Notes: a model not told the origin generated them from the sequence alone. A DNA stretch of 64,000 bases from Phymorhynchus buccinoides (GCA_017654935.2 CM065700.1:50235427-50299426), one strand, 5' to 3'. Counted from the stretch's first letter, positions 10,520 to 19,010 are shown. A program made the numbers and translations.

Positions 10520-11197
10520 ATGTCGCAATCATACGGAACAATTCTTGATCCATACAGACGGTTAAAAGAACCACTCGGTGTAAAAGGAACCAGGCAGAGT
10601 ATTGTGATAAGTAATAATCCTTCAACTATCGACCAAAGACAAATATTATCAGTAAGATTTCCTAGTCTGGGGAGTAATGAAGTAATTGTGCCAGGCACTG
10701 CACGTCTTGCTTTTAAAATAGAACTAGAGTCAGCGACGGATCCGAACAGAACTTTAGTTGCTAATCTTGGTAGAGCGATCGTTAGTAAGATTACTATTAA
10801 ACTTGAAGGGAGAGAGGTAATGTGTTTAGAGTATTTTTATAAACTGTTTAAAGGAACACCAACTTTGTTTATCATTGATGACTGTTCGGCTGAAAGAGAC
10901 ATAGTCAAAAAAAGAAATAGTTTAGCAAAACTAGCATTCAGTGGTCGGCATGCAGGAATTAGCGTATGGATTTTAACACAGAAGTATAATTCGGTTTTAA
11001 AGGACTTCAGAGAACAGTTAAAGACAGTTGTTTTGTTTTTTACTAAAGACAAAAACAGCTTTGAAGAATGTCTTGATGAAAATGATGTGATTGAATCAAA
11101 AGAAGAAAAAAAGTCGATTAAGCAAAAACTGAGGAAAGAGAAGTTTTGTAAGCTAGTGTTAAAAACAGATTTTCCTAGTCAGTATAAATGTTTGTGA
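10520..11197 (+). CDS. Chimeric ORF: major capsid N-terminus fused to packaging ATPase C-terminus
   Basis: 225 residues, uninterrupted. Residues 1 to about 103 look like the start of a Polinton double-jelly-roll major capsid protein (NPSTIDQRQILSVRFP, VPGTARLAF, NLGRAIVSKITIKL). From about residue 105 the sequence is the C-terminal half of a FtsK/HerA-type packaging ATPase: Walker B TLFIIDDCSAE (115-125), LAFSGRHAGISVWILTQKYN (138-157, a sensor-like block) and a basic tail. The Walker A half and most of the capsid are absent. The join lies near 10829-10855. An internal deletion that happened to keep frame is the simplest explanation. It cannot act as either protein in full. Confidence 0.75.
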   Translation: MSQSYGTILDPYRRLKEPLGVKGTRQSIVISNNPSTIDQRQILSVRFPSLGSNEVIVPGTARLAFKIELESATDPNRTLVANLGRAIVSKITIKLEGREVMCLEYFYKLFKGTPTLFIIDDCSAERDIVKKRNSLAKLAFSGRHAGISVWILTQKYNSVLKDFREQLKTVVLFFTKDKNSFEECLDENDVIESKEEKKSIKQKLRKEKFCKLVLKTDFPSQYKCL

Positions 11198-11230
11198 AGG
11201 CAAAAAAAAAAGCCATTTTTGGTTTCTTTT

Positions 11231-11443
11231 TTATACTGGGTCAAATTCAAGGTTAAACTTGTTGTAAATTTCTGATAAAGTATCCATTATTTTGCTTTCA
11301 ATTTCAAACAAGTATTTACTGACTATTTCATCGTCTTCCATTAATAGCTGAGATAGAACAATTTCTTTCTGCGCATTCCTTAATCTTTTCAATAAAATGT
11401 TGTAATTCTTTGTCTTGAGTATCTCTTTATTCTGAGTCTCCAT
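11231..11443 (-). CDS. Small helical Polinton protein, 70 aa
   Basis: 70 residues, Lys/Glu/Leu-rich and predicted all-helical (LLKRLRNAQKEIVLSQLL). It lies convergent to the capsid/ATPase chimera and 29 bp downstream of the integrase on the same strand, so it is probably co-transcribed with it. I do not recognise the family. Confidence 0.5.
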   Translation of the reverse strand: METQNKEILKTKNYNILLKRLRNAQKEIVLSQLLMEDDEIVSKYLFEIESKIMDTLSEIYNKFNLEFDPV

Positions 11444-11472
11444 TTAAAAACTCATTTTTTTTTTTGGTTTAA

Positions 11473-12447
11473 TCAAATCGGAACTGTGTCTGGTGGAATT
11501 ATCTGTAATTCTTCTTTAACAAAGGCTCTTTTTGGTGTTGGTCGTGTTGACGTATCAGTTTCTCTTAAATAATACACGGGGGGATTCATTTCTATTATTC
11601 TTTTTATTTCGTACGGATCGATACTCCAAATCGGATCAGTTGCTCTTATGCGAGTGTCTCCTTCTGCTTCTCCCGGTGCATAAAGAAACCTAACTTTTAC
11701 TCCAAATGGTATTAGTTGTTTTGTAATTGAATGTTGAATTGGCAAGTCTATCGAAGAGTCAATTGTTTTCTTCTGTATTGCTTTTACTGGTTTAAATCCA
11801 ATGACCTTAGATTCTTCGTTATTCATGACACGCAGAACGGAGGGTAGTCTTCTAACCCATTCAGTGTTTTTAGTTGAATCAAGGAGTTCTCTATGGTATT
11901 GATAAGAAAAAAGTCTTTCTGCCAATTGTTTGTTAAAGTTTTCGACTAAGGCTTGAGATCTATGGTTTCCAGGAATACCTCTTTTAATAACGACTTTGTG
12001 TTTTAACAGTAGCTGATTGAATTGTCCTTTAAATTCTTTTCCTTCATCAACTTGAATTAAACGAGGATAGGTTAATGGACCGCGTCTATAGATTTCTTGT
12101 AAAGCAACAGAGACTGAAGTAGCACTTTTATCAGTCAATGGTTCAGCATCTTTATATCTTGAAGAGATGTCAACGACTGTAAGCGCGTATTTAAATCTTT
12201 TTCTTCTGATTAAATCATGAGGTAGGTATAGAAGATCCATTTGATGAGTGTCATTTGGTGTTGAGTTGACAAAGTGTGGTCTTTTAATTCGTTTAGGCGC
12301 AGGTAAATAGATTTGCCAAATAGCTTGTTTAGATAGCCATTCTTTTGCTGTTTGTTCAGTGACTCCTGCTGCTTGACTGAGTTTTTTAATAGCTATTAAA
12401 CCTTTCCAATAACCTTTCGGTGAATAATAAATTTTAGACAGGTTCAT
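11473..12447 (-). CDS. Polinton integrase (DDE, retroviral type)
   Basis: 324 residues from MNLSKIYYS. A short helical N-terminal domain is followed by the catalytic core. The acidic triad is D71 (QMDLLYL), D134 (QVDEGKEF) and E169 (ALVENFNKQL), with 34 residues between D134 and E169. A basic, beta-rich C-terminal part follows (KVRFLYAP, WSIDPYEIKRI). The core appears intact. An earlier in-frame Met at 12471 would overlap the next gene's end, so the internal Met is preferred. The enzyme joins element ends to target DNA; in Polintons the gene typically sits near one terminus, as here. Confidence 0.88.
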   Translation of the reverse strand: MNLSKIYYSPKGYWKGLIAIKKLSQAAGVTEQTAKEWLSKQAIWQIYLPAPKRIKRPHFVNSTPNDTHQMDLLYLPHDLIRRKRFKYALTVVDISSRYKDAEPLTDKSATSVSVALQEIYRRGPLTYPRLIQVDEGKEFKGQFNQLLLKHKVVIKRGIPGNHRSQALVENFNKQLAERLFSYQYHRELLDSTKNTEWVRRLPSVLRVMNNEESKVIGFKPVKAIQKKTIDSSIDLPIQHSITKQLIPFGVKVRFLYAPGEAEGDTRIRATDPIWSIDPYEIKRIIEMNPPVYYLRETDTSTRPTPKRAFVKEELQIIPPDTVPI

Positions 12448-12454
12448 TTTAATA

Positions 12455-12853
12455 CTAGATCTTTTTTGCAATAAAAAAAACAGCAGTCATACCAACTACA
12501 ATAAACGCTACCTCCTGGAGTTTTTGTTTTTCGGATGGTTGGTAGAAGTCACTTAATTTTGGTGGTGGGAGCTGTTGGAGGTCTTCTCCTGTCACTAAAT
12601 AATACTCTTTAATGGCGTCGTCAACATTCTTAAAAGTATTAGCTGCATGGTGTTGTCTTAATCTCTCGTTAATAAAGTCCAACTGAGCGAGTCTTTGTTT
12701 TTCGTATGCGTCTCGTGCTTTAGTTAATTGTTCCATTGCGTGATTATGTCTTTCTTGATCATTAGTATGTAGCTTACTAAACATGTAATTACTTCCTGAA
12801 AAAGCAAGTGCGTTTACTACAGCACCGCCAATCATCATTGCGAGTGAAGCCAT
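12455..12853 (-). CDS. Small conserved Polinton membrane protein, 132 aa
   Basis: Hydrophobic N-terminal segment (residues 1-18, MIGGAVVNALAF), a highly charged central helix (NHAMEQLTKARDAYEKQR), a conserved-looking LPPPKLSDFYQPSEKQK motif and a C-terminal membrane span (about 114-130). It sits next to the integrase and in the same direction. The same architecture recurs in invertebrate Polintons; function unknown. Intact. Confidence 0.7.
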   Translation of the reverse strand: MASLAMMIGGAVVNALAFSGSNYMFSKLHTNDQERHNHAMEQLTKARDAYEKQRLAQLDFINERLRQHHAANTFKNVDDAIKEYYLVTGEDLQQLPPPKLSDFYQPSEKQKLQEVAFIVVGMTAVFFIAKKI

Positions 12854-12859
12854 TTTATT

Positions 12860-13088
12860 TTACATATATATATTTTCTGGAATTATTCCTTGCTTAACTA
12901 GAAAGTCTTTTGTTGCGATTGAAGCAGTGATTATAGCGATTAGTTTACCGGAGTCCTCTAGGTCAAGTTTTCCTAGGTCAGCTGCTTTCATTTTCAATAG
13001 TTTCTTACCAACCATCGTGTATGCAACAAAGTCCACCAATCAGAGCAGATTGATATACAAGGTTAGCAACAGTTTTTTCAGCACTCAT
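12860..13088 (-). pseudogene. Small Polinton membrane protein, one frameshift
   Basis: Reads from ATG at 13086-13088 (MSAEKTVANLVYQSALIGG), then the frame changes near 13018-13030. The second part (KKLLKMKAADLGKLDLEDSG, then IATKDFLVKQGIIP) runs to a stop at 12860-12862. Together it would be about 75 residues with one hydrophobic segment. Too short to appear as one open frame because of the shift. It has an 8-bp gap to the next gene in the same series. Confidence 0.6.
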
Positions 13089-13126
13089 TTTTTGTTTTTA
13101 AAATAAAAATAATAAATCAACTAAAA

Positions 13127-13675
13127 ATGAATTGTGACGAACTGTTGTTAAATGCGCAGGAAGCAGTAATTTCTGATGAAGTGTCAACAAGTGTTATGAA
13201 TAAAAAGGAAAAGTTGTATTCTCTGGCTGCGTGTGGAAAAACAAAACAATACTTAGGAACAGAATTTAGTATAGAACAGATTCAACAAATGTCTTCTGCT
13301 GACATTGAAAAGTACTACAACAGATACGAAGCGCAGTTAGGATCTAAAATGGTTAAAAGTTTAGGACAAACAGTAATAGGCTTGTACACTAAGTTAGTTA
13401 GTCAGTTTTTTCCACTCGATTCAAGCCAAGATTTAATGTACGATTTAAGTCAAGATCCTGTTTTAACTAAATCGTTAGAGTCTCTTAGTTGTGATCTTTT
13501 TTATAGGTTTGGCGGGCTTCTTTCGCCAGTTGTTATGGGGTTAATTACTTTTAATCATATAGATTTTATGGCTATTAAAAATGAACGCGACAGAGAATCA
13601 AACGAATCAGACGGAACAGCAAACAAGCCCCAGTCAGACAGTGATCAAGGTAACGAAGAGCCCAGGTCGAGTTGA
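13127..13675 (+). CDS. Conserved Polinton protein of unknown function, 182 aa
   Basis: Intact frame. The N-terminal half has EKLYSLAACGKTKQYLGTEF; the middle is helical with a YNRYEAQLGSKM motif; the second half has a hydrophobic stretch (LSCDLFYRFGGLLSPVVMGL) and the end is acidic and Ser/Asn-rich. It is divergent from the 13088 gene with a 38-bp spacer that must hold both promoters. It overlaps the next gene by 95 bp in another frame. The gene type recurs in invertebrate Polintons. Confidence 0.65.
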   Translation: MNCDELLLNAQEAVISDEVSTSVMNKKEKLYSLAACGKTKQYLGTEFSIEQIQQMSSADIEKYYNRYEAQLGSKMVKSLGQTVIGLYTKLVSQFFPLDSSQDLMYDLSQDPVLTKSLESLSCDLFYRFGGLLSPVVMGLITFNHIDFMAIKNERDRESNESDGTANKPQSDSDQGNEEPRSS

Positions 13676-14021
13676 AGCGGGTAAAAGGTTGTCAGAGTGG
13701 AATCGACAACAAAAAATGAATAAACAAACAAAACAAAAACTGTTGTCTCAGAATGAAGATGAATCAACCATAAGCGCAATACCAGTTAAAAAAGAAGAAG
13801 ACAAACAAAACAGTACGAATTACGATGTTGTATTGCTTACTGTTGGTGTGGTTGCTGGTGTTGGTTATTTGTCTTATAAATTATATACAACACACATGCA
13901 ACCAAAACTAGAAAAACGAGTAGAAGTACAAACAATACAAACAGAAAAAGTAGCAGACAAACAAGAAAAACAAAACCTAAAAAGCACAAAACCTGAGAGC
14001 GATCCATTTTTAATGCAATAA
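13581..14021 (+). CDS. Polinton single-span membrane protein, 146 aa
   Basis: Thr/Gln/Asn-rich N-terminus, then SPGRVEAGKRLSEWNRQQK (residues 27-45), a basic stretch, one membrane span (about 82-103, VVLLTVGVVAGVGYLSYKLY) and a Lys/Glu-rich tail ending DPFLMQ. It starts inside the previous gene in a different frame, a 95-bp overlap typical of compact viral genomes. Conserved in other invertebrate Polintons as far as I recognise; role unknown. Confidence 0.62.
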   Translation: MNATENQTNQTEQQTSPSQTVIKVTKSPGRVEAGKRLSEWNRQQKMNKQTKQKLLSQNEDESTISAIPVKKEEDKQNSTNYDVVLLTVGVVAGVGYLSYKLYTTHMQPKLEKRVEVQTIQTEKVADKQEKQNLKSTKPESDPFLMQ

Positions 14022-14033
14022 ATTATTGTTTTA

Positions 14034-14290
14034 GAACTTAATAAAAACTTGCCAATAACTTAAGTAAGTAACACGATAAGAACTTAACAATAACTTAAGT
14101 AAGAACTTGATAAGAACTTGTCAAGTTTTTGTGTTAGAACTTAATAAATACTTGATGTGACTTACCAAGAACTTATTAATAACTTGAAGTTGACTTAACA
14201 AGAACTTGTTTAAGAACCTATAAAAGAACTTAAAAAGAACTTAACAAGATATTAAACAATAACTTGATAAATCATTGTGTTAACTTAATA
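14034..14290. repeat. AT-rich degenerate short repeats at Polinton edge
   Basis: About 20 loose copies of an AGAACTTAATAA-like 10-13 bp word follow the last Polinton gene, ending at a run of eight G. Subterminal repeats of this kind can lie in Polinton terminal repeats, but no partner at the left end is seen. Confidence 0.55.
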
Positions 14291-14306
14291 AGGGGGGGGT
14301 TGTGTA

Positions 14307-14352
14307 CGTACAGCCTATTTGCCTTTATTTTGAATAGGGCTATGGCTGTACG
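14307..14352. repeat. Imperfect hairpin
   Basis: CGTACAG and CCTATT pair with AATAGG and CTGTACG, with a 13-nt loop and a 7-nt bulge. It lies just after the G run that ends the AT-rich repeats, so it could mark the element's edge. Confidence 0.5.
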
Positions 14353-14496
14353 CTTATGAAGGGATTAATGTATGCATGCATTTTATTTTATTTTTTAGTC
14401 CAAGTAAATCACTAGTAATCAGCTATATATAAACACACGTAAGTTGTGTTACCTAGCACGTAATCTCAGGATTTTTAGTTGCCTCTACCTAAGATA

Positions 14497-14538
14497 CTAA
14501 AAATAAAACTGCGCCTTGAAGAGCAGTGTTATTTTTAG
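14497..14538. repeat. 16-bp stem hairpin
   Basis: 14497-14512 is complementary to 14523-14538 with one mismatch, and the loop is 10 nt (stem CTAAAAATAAAACTGC). Confidence 0.65.
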
Positions 14539-14551
14539 TCGAAAACTGTGT

Positions 14552-14575
14552 CAAGTAGTCCTCGAGGACTACTTG
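14552..14575. repeat. 24-bp perfect palindrome, copy 1
   Basis: A perfect palindrome centred on CTCGAG, preceded by AAAACTGTGT and followed by TCCTAATTT. An identical copy with the same flanks lies at 14657-14680, 105 bp away. Confidence 0.85.
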
Positions 14576-14656
14576 TCCTAATTTCGAGGTCTGAAACTGT
14601 GTCAACCGGGTATGCGGATCCGTTTGCCCTAGCTAGGTGTTGATCTAAAACTGTGT

Positions 14657-14680
14657 CAAGTAGTCCTCGAGGACTACTTG
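14657..14680. repeat. 24-bp perfect palindrome, copy 2
   Basis: Identical to the palindrome at 14552-14575 including its flanking AAAACTGTGT and TCCTAATTT. A third ACTGTGTCAA between them (about 14592) is followed by a different, shorter palindrome, CGGATCCG. Confidence 0.85.
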
Positions 14681-14689
14681 TCCTAATTT

Positions 14690-15955
14690 TGCTCAGCTAT
14701 CGCGATGTAGTAGGTGAATCAATGGTCTGCCTGCACACACGAGCAAGGCAAGTCGCGCGCTCTACACATGAAGTTAGATTTGTCACTAGTTGTTATTGAA
14801 GAATGAATAGTAAGATTTTCCACTAAGTTAGTTGCACTGGATTAAGAACTTTGACTTAATTTAAACAAATCAGGTAATATTTGACTAGTAGATTCCATTG
14901 TTTTATTTAAGCTGTCTTTTATCACAACACAACGCACAGACTTGTTTACTCTTTGCCGTCTTTAGCTGGAATGGCAGCTAAAGTAAATTTATGAGGTAAA
15001 CGTCAGCAATCACGTGATGCACAGAGCATTCTGATTGGTTTAAGTCAATCACCTGATGCACTTGTCGTCGCGCCACACAGAACACATGCTATGTCACGTC
15101 TAAAGAAATGAATACTCAGTACAGGTGCAATTAGTAAGGCAACAAGATCTTTCGCTCTAAAGATCTTTCGGTCTCATTATTTCATTATCTGAAACCCTAT
15201 AGGGGTAATTATTGTCCTGCCCTTTCCATGTTCAACGCTCCTGTCCGTTAATTATGCATAACAAATTACGCATATTATGTAGGTTAGTATCTCATTAAAG
15301 TTGTATGCATTCAGGTCGCTACCTAATACAAACTGTATGCATCTAGGTAGCTATCTCATAGGAAGTCAATGCATTGTAGGTCATTCTTTGGCTAACATAA
15401 TGAAACAAAAAGTTAAAAAAAGATTTTATGGGAATTTTCTTTTCTTTTCTTTTTTTCTTGGTTAAAAAATAGTATTGTTTTCCGAGGAAAATGGGAAGAC
15501 GGTTTTTTTTTGGATCGTTTTTTGTTGTGGTTTTTTTTCCCCCCTAAAAGCAGTGTTTTTTCTTCCGATTTGACAGAATAAGGGGTGACGGATTTTACTT
15601 TTTTCACCCCTTAAAGTAGCGTTTTTGTATCTAAAAGTAGAAGATTTTCCTCTTGAGCCAGAATCCCCTTTCTTCTGTTCTCTAGTTTTGAATTTGTGTT
15701 ACGATTTTGTAAGATTTTGTGAATTTTCTGTTACTTCAGAAGCATTGTTTATTTTTTAAAATAAAATAGCAGCTCTCCCGTTTTCTCAGAACTGCACAGG
15801 CCCATGAGATAAAAAAGAAGAAGAAAACCAACCTAAACAATGCTTTTTCTACGTGTGAAAATGAGTTGAATGCTTAAAGAACTTATGCAGTTTAGCGTAT
15901 TAGAGATTGCTCTTGCTCTCTGGTTTTGGAAACAACTGTGGATGTTTTTATATTT
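14690..15955. other. VPS53 intron, no gene seen
   Basis: AT-rich non-coding DNA. It holds doubled AAGATCTTTCG words (near 15145-15172), two loose copies of a TGTATGCATC.AGGT.GCTA word (about 15300-15350), and a T-rich stretch with poly-C (15410-15610). No reading frame of interest was found. Confidence 0.6.
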
Positions 15956-15957
15956 GT

Positions 15958-16735
15958 AATGCATTTTCTATATGGTGACTTCGTATGCATGTGAATTGTC
16001 TGTCTGTGTGTTTCCATGTGTTTCATAATGAAACAGTTGGTTGGTTTGTAATGCATTTTCTATATGGTGACTTCATATGCATGTGAATTGTCTGTCTGTG
16101 TGTTTCCATGTGTTCCATGCTCTATACCTTTAATCTTCTATGCCATATTATAACCGTTCAATGTATTTTATTGTATGTTTAATGTCAATGTCTATGTTAT
16201 AATCGTGGCACCTGGACGCAATTTCTCTTTTCAGAGATAATAAAGATGTTTTGATTTGATTTGATTCATAATGAAACAGCTGGTTGGTTTGTAATGCATT
16301 TTCTATATGGTGACTTCATATGCATGTGAATTGTCTGTCTGTGTGCTTCATAATGAAACAGTTGGTTGGTTTGTAATGCATTTTCTATATGGTGACTTCA
16401 TATGCATGTGAATTGTCTGTCTGTGTGTTTCCATGTGTTTCATAATGAAACAGCTGGTTGGTTTGTAATGCATTTTCTATATGGTGACTTCATATGCATG
16501 TGAATTGTCTGTCTGTGTGCTTCATAATGAAACAGTTGGTTGGTTTGTAATGCATTTTCTATATGGTGACTTCATATGCATGTGAATTGTCTGTCTGTGT
16601 GTTTCCATGTGCTTCATAATGAAACAGCTGGTTGGTTTGTAATGCATTTTCTATATGGTGACTTCATATGCATGTGAATTGTCTGTGTGTGTGTTTCCAT
16701 GTGCTTCATAATGAAACAGCTGGTTGTTTTGTGTA
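15958..16735. repeat. Tandem array upstream of VPS53 exon
   Basis: About seven units containing GGTTTGTAATGCATTTTCTA, TGGTGACTTCATATGCATG, GTCTGTCTGTGTG and CATAATGAAACAG, mostly about 93 bp with shorter variants (about 80 bp). The last unit runs to about 10 bp before the VPS53 splice acceptor tract. One unit is interrupted by the insertion at 16113-16265. Confidence 0.85.
16113..16265 (+). mobile_element. Short LINE/SINE 3' end inserted in a repeat unit
   Basis: About 150 bp of unrelated sequence splits one array unit. It ends AATAAAGATG followed by TTTGA repeats, the simple tail typical of CR1/L2-like non-LTR insertions and their SINEs. Confidence 0.6.
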
Positions 16736-16745
16736 TTATTTTCAG

Positions 16746-18482
16746 TTTCACTAAGATTGTGGTGAAAGGAATGACCAAGGCTGAGATGATCTTGAAGGTA
16801 AGACTTGGGCTGAAGAGGGTGGTTGGGGTGGGGATGGAGGGGATGGGGGTGGGGGTATTAAAGAGATCTTACTAGAAATTAGATCTTAGAGATGTTTAAT
16901 GAGGGAGGTTCAGGTTGGGGTTGAGCAAGGTTTGATTGGAAAGATCATACTAACAAAATGGACGTTAGTCAGTTAATGTATGGAGTTAATGTTGACTGAC
17001 ATTTATTTGTTCACCGATGAGTGATGAAGATGATGATTACTTTCCCTGTTAGTGTTGACGTTTATGTGTGTGTCACAAAAATAAAATGAAAAACAAATGG
17101 GGTAGGCACTGCACTTGCGGTGACGCGCTCTCCAGGGGAGAACAGCCCGAATTTCACAGAGATAAGTCTCTGTGACTAAATATACCAATACTAATACCAC
17201 CCCAGGGTTTTGTGGACAACTTCATTCGTCTGCTGACCCTAGGCGGATGGTTATTTATGTATTTATTTATTTCAGGTGGTGATGTCCCCCCATGACCCAC
17301 CTCAGGGTTTTGTGGACAGCTTCATTCGTCTGCTGACTGACGCTGATGTCACCGAGTTCCAGAGAGTGTTAGAAATGAAGGTATAGAATCTGACGATATG
17401 CTGTCACTTACCTGTTAATTACGTCCCTTTGGGTCACCCTATGAACAATAACAAAGAATGTTTTCAATGAACAATTACTGTGGAGAAACTCCAGGGAGAA
17501 GCAAAGAACAATAAATCAGGGACCTTTGTTTCATCCTAGTATACTGTATTGTGTTGTACTGTATTTTGTATCGTATTGTAATGTGTTATGTTGTATTGTG
17601 TTGTAGAGTTTTGTGGACAGCTTCATTCGTCTGCTGACTGACGCTGACGTCAATGAATTCCAGAGAGTGTTGGAATTCATTTTTATTTTTGTATTTATTT
17701 TGGGGATGGGGGAAGTGGTGCATTTCATTTGACTTTATCTTTGTTGCATGCCATTCTTTAGCCAATGATGCCATTCGATGCCATTCTTTAGCCAATGATG
17801 CCATTCTTTAGCCAATGATGCCATTCTTTAGCCAATGATGCCATTCTTTAGCCAATGATGCCATTCTTGCTGTTTTTGTGTGTGTGTAAATGCCTTGGGC
17901 CTTTAGCCAATGATGCCATTCTTGCTGTTTTTGTGTGTGTAAATGCCTTGGGCCTTTAGCCAATGATGCCATTCTTGCTGTTTTTGTGTGTGTGTAAATG
18001 CCTTGGGCCTTTAGCCAATGATGCCATTCTTGCTATTTTTGTGTGTGCGTAAATGCCTTGGGCCTTTAGCCAATGATGCCATTCTTGCTATTTTTGTGTG
18101 TGCGTAAATGCCTTGGGCCTTTAGCCAATGATGCCATTCTTGCTATTTTTGTGTGTGTAAATGCCTTGGGCCTTTTGCCAATGATGCCATTCTTGCTATT
18201 TTTGTGTGTGTAAATGCCTTGGGCCTTTAGCCAATTAAGCATGTCGATGTTTTGTAGATGTCAATAATGATGATGACTTCTTATTCCCAGGGTCTGCGTA
18301 GAGCGGAGCAGAGCACACTGATCGAGATGTATCGGGCCAGGGTCCCCGTATCGGCCGTCATCGGCAGTCACCATAACTCTGGCGCGCCCCTCGCCTCAAT
18401 GCTGCCCTCCTCAGTGACCTCCCCTGAACCCGAGTCTAGCCGCATCCGCAAACTGGAAAAACTGATCAAGAAACGACTCTGA
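16746..18482 (+). CDS. VPS53: VPS53, last three coding exons (C-terminus)
   Basis: Exons: 16746-16797, 17276-17380 and 18291-18482 (stop TGA at 18480-18482). All junctions have AG/GT sites (TTTTCAG, TTTCAG, TTCCCAG; AAGGTAAG, AAGGTATAG) and the codon phases join exactly. The protein end reads VVKGMTKAEMILK, then FVDSFIRLLTDADVTEFQRV, GLRRAEQSTLIEMYR and a final SSRIRKLEKLIKKRL, which I recognise as the conserved C-terminus of VPS53. VPS53 is a subunit of the GARP and EARP tethering complexes at the trans-Golgi and endosomes. Earlier exons must lie left of the window, so the DIRS and Polinton probably sit in an intron. Partial copies of the middle exon flank it on both sides. Confidence 0.88.
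17090..17196. repeat. SINE-like dispersed repeat, copy 1
   Basis: The stretch with CGCGCTCTCCAGG.GGGA, GCCCGAATTTCACAGAG and TCTCTGTGACTA is closely matched at 53312-53400. A short family of about 100 bp is inferred. Confidence 0.6.
17196..17238 (+). pseudogene. Partial copy of VPS53 middle exon (upstream)
   Basis: CAGGGTTTTGTGGAC, then ACTTCATTCGTCTGCTGAC, repeats bases of the real exon at about 17310-17341 with one change. It lies about 35 bp upstream of the real exon's acceptor and lacks its own acceptor. Confidence 0.8.
17605..17674 (+). pseudogene. Partial copy of VPS53 middle exon (downstream)
   Basis: About 68 bp matching the 3' two thirds of the exon at 17276-17380; its reading frame is open (FVDSFIRLLTDADVNEFQRV) but it ends in GGAATTC in place of the donor site. 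Confidence 0.85.
17750..18237. repeat. Compound minisatellite in last VPS53 intron
   Basis: Four short units of TTTAGCCAATGATGCCATTC (about 21-22 bp) are followed by seven longer units (about 52-56 bp) that add TTGCTGTTTTTGTGTGTG and AAATGCCTTGGGCC. Confidence 0.85.
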
Positions 18483-18765
18483 GATGATGGGATAGAATTC
18501 CTCCTAATCTGTCTGTGCTTGCTCTCTTTGTCTCTGTTTCTCTCTGTTTCTCTCTCATTCTCATTCATTTGCTCTTTCTCTTTCTTTGCCTATTTCTCTG
18601 TGAGTCTGTCTAGTATCTCTGTTTCTCTCTGTTTCTCTCTCATTCTCATTCATTTGCTCTTTCTCTTTCTTTGCCTATTTGTCTGTGAGTCTGTCTATTA
18701 TCTCTGTTTCTCTCTGTTTTTAATCTATCTAGTTAAGATCATCAACCACATAGCTCTTACGACTT
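18483..18765. other. VPS53 3' flank, CT-rich
   Basis: Mostly TCTCTGTTTCTCTC-type sequence, with one duplicated block of about 88 bp (18539-18626 and 18627-18714 approximately). This should include the 3' untranslated region; no clear polyadenylation signal was found close to the stop. Confidence 0.5.
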
Positions 18766-19010
18766 GAACCCATTCACCACCAGCCATTTTTCAACAAAAA
18801 AATACCATTCTAGTTAACTGGGTGGAGAACAAAAATGTATCTGCAATATTGTGAATTCCTCTGTGGCATGTATAACATTAGGCCTATCCTTACCTCCCGA
18901 AATTATGAAAATGGGGTCTTGTGATGACAGGTCCAGATTTGATGCCTTTAGTAACATGGGTGTTAAACCATTGTGGTGCATAAATGCGACAGTGGCAGTG
19001 AAAGGGTTAA
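18766..19010. mobile_element. MITE, copy 1 of a CCCTTTCAC family
   Basis: About 245 bp ending in inverted AACCCATTCACCACCAG and CAGTGAAAGGGTTAA. A second copy in the opposite orientation lies at 55797-56043 and shares AGGCCTA, TGCACCACAATG and GTTAACT blocks. TTAA at the edge suggests a piggyBac-like non-autonomous element. Confidence 0.7.

Larger units (their letters stand above)
5649..14290. mobile_element. Maverick/Polinton element, truncated and internally deleted
   Basis: This is a compact AT-rich block of at least 12 viral-type genes on both strands with almost no spacers. It includes a DDE integrase, a major-capsid N-terminus fused to a packaging-ATPase C-terminus, a penton-like protein and several small proteins of types conserved across invertebrate Polintons. 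No DNA polymerase B or adenain-like protease is present. The left end is cut by the DIRS element. The right end is uncertain: the last gene stops at 14021, followed by AT-rich degenerate repeats to 14290, and no terminal inverted repeat could be paired. The 5649-5841 stretch holds no gene. Confidence 0.85.

Noticed and set aside
13127..13675. A toxin or immunity role for Polinton small genes
   Set aside because: No sequence feature supports it; the proteins fit conserved Polinton accessory or structural types.
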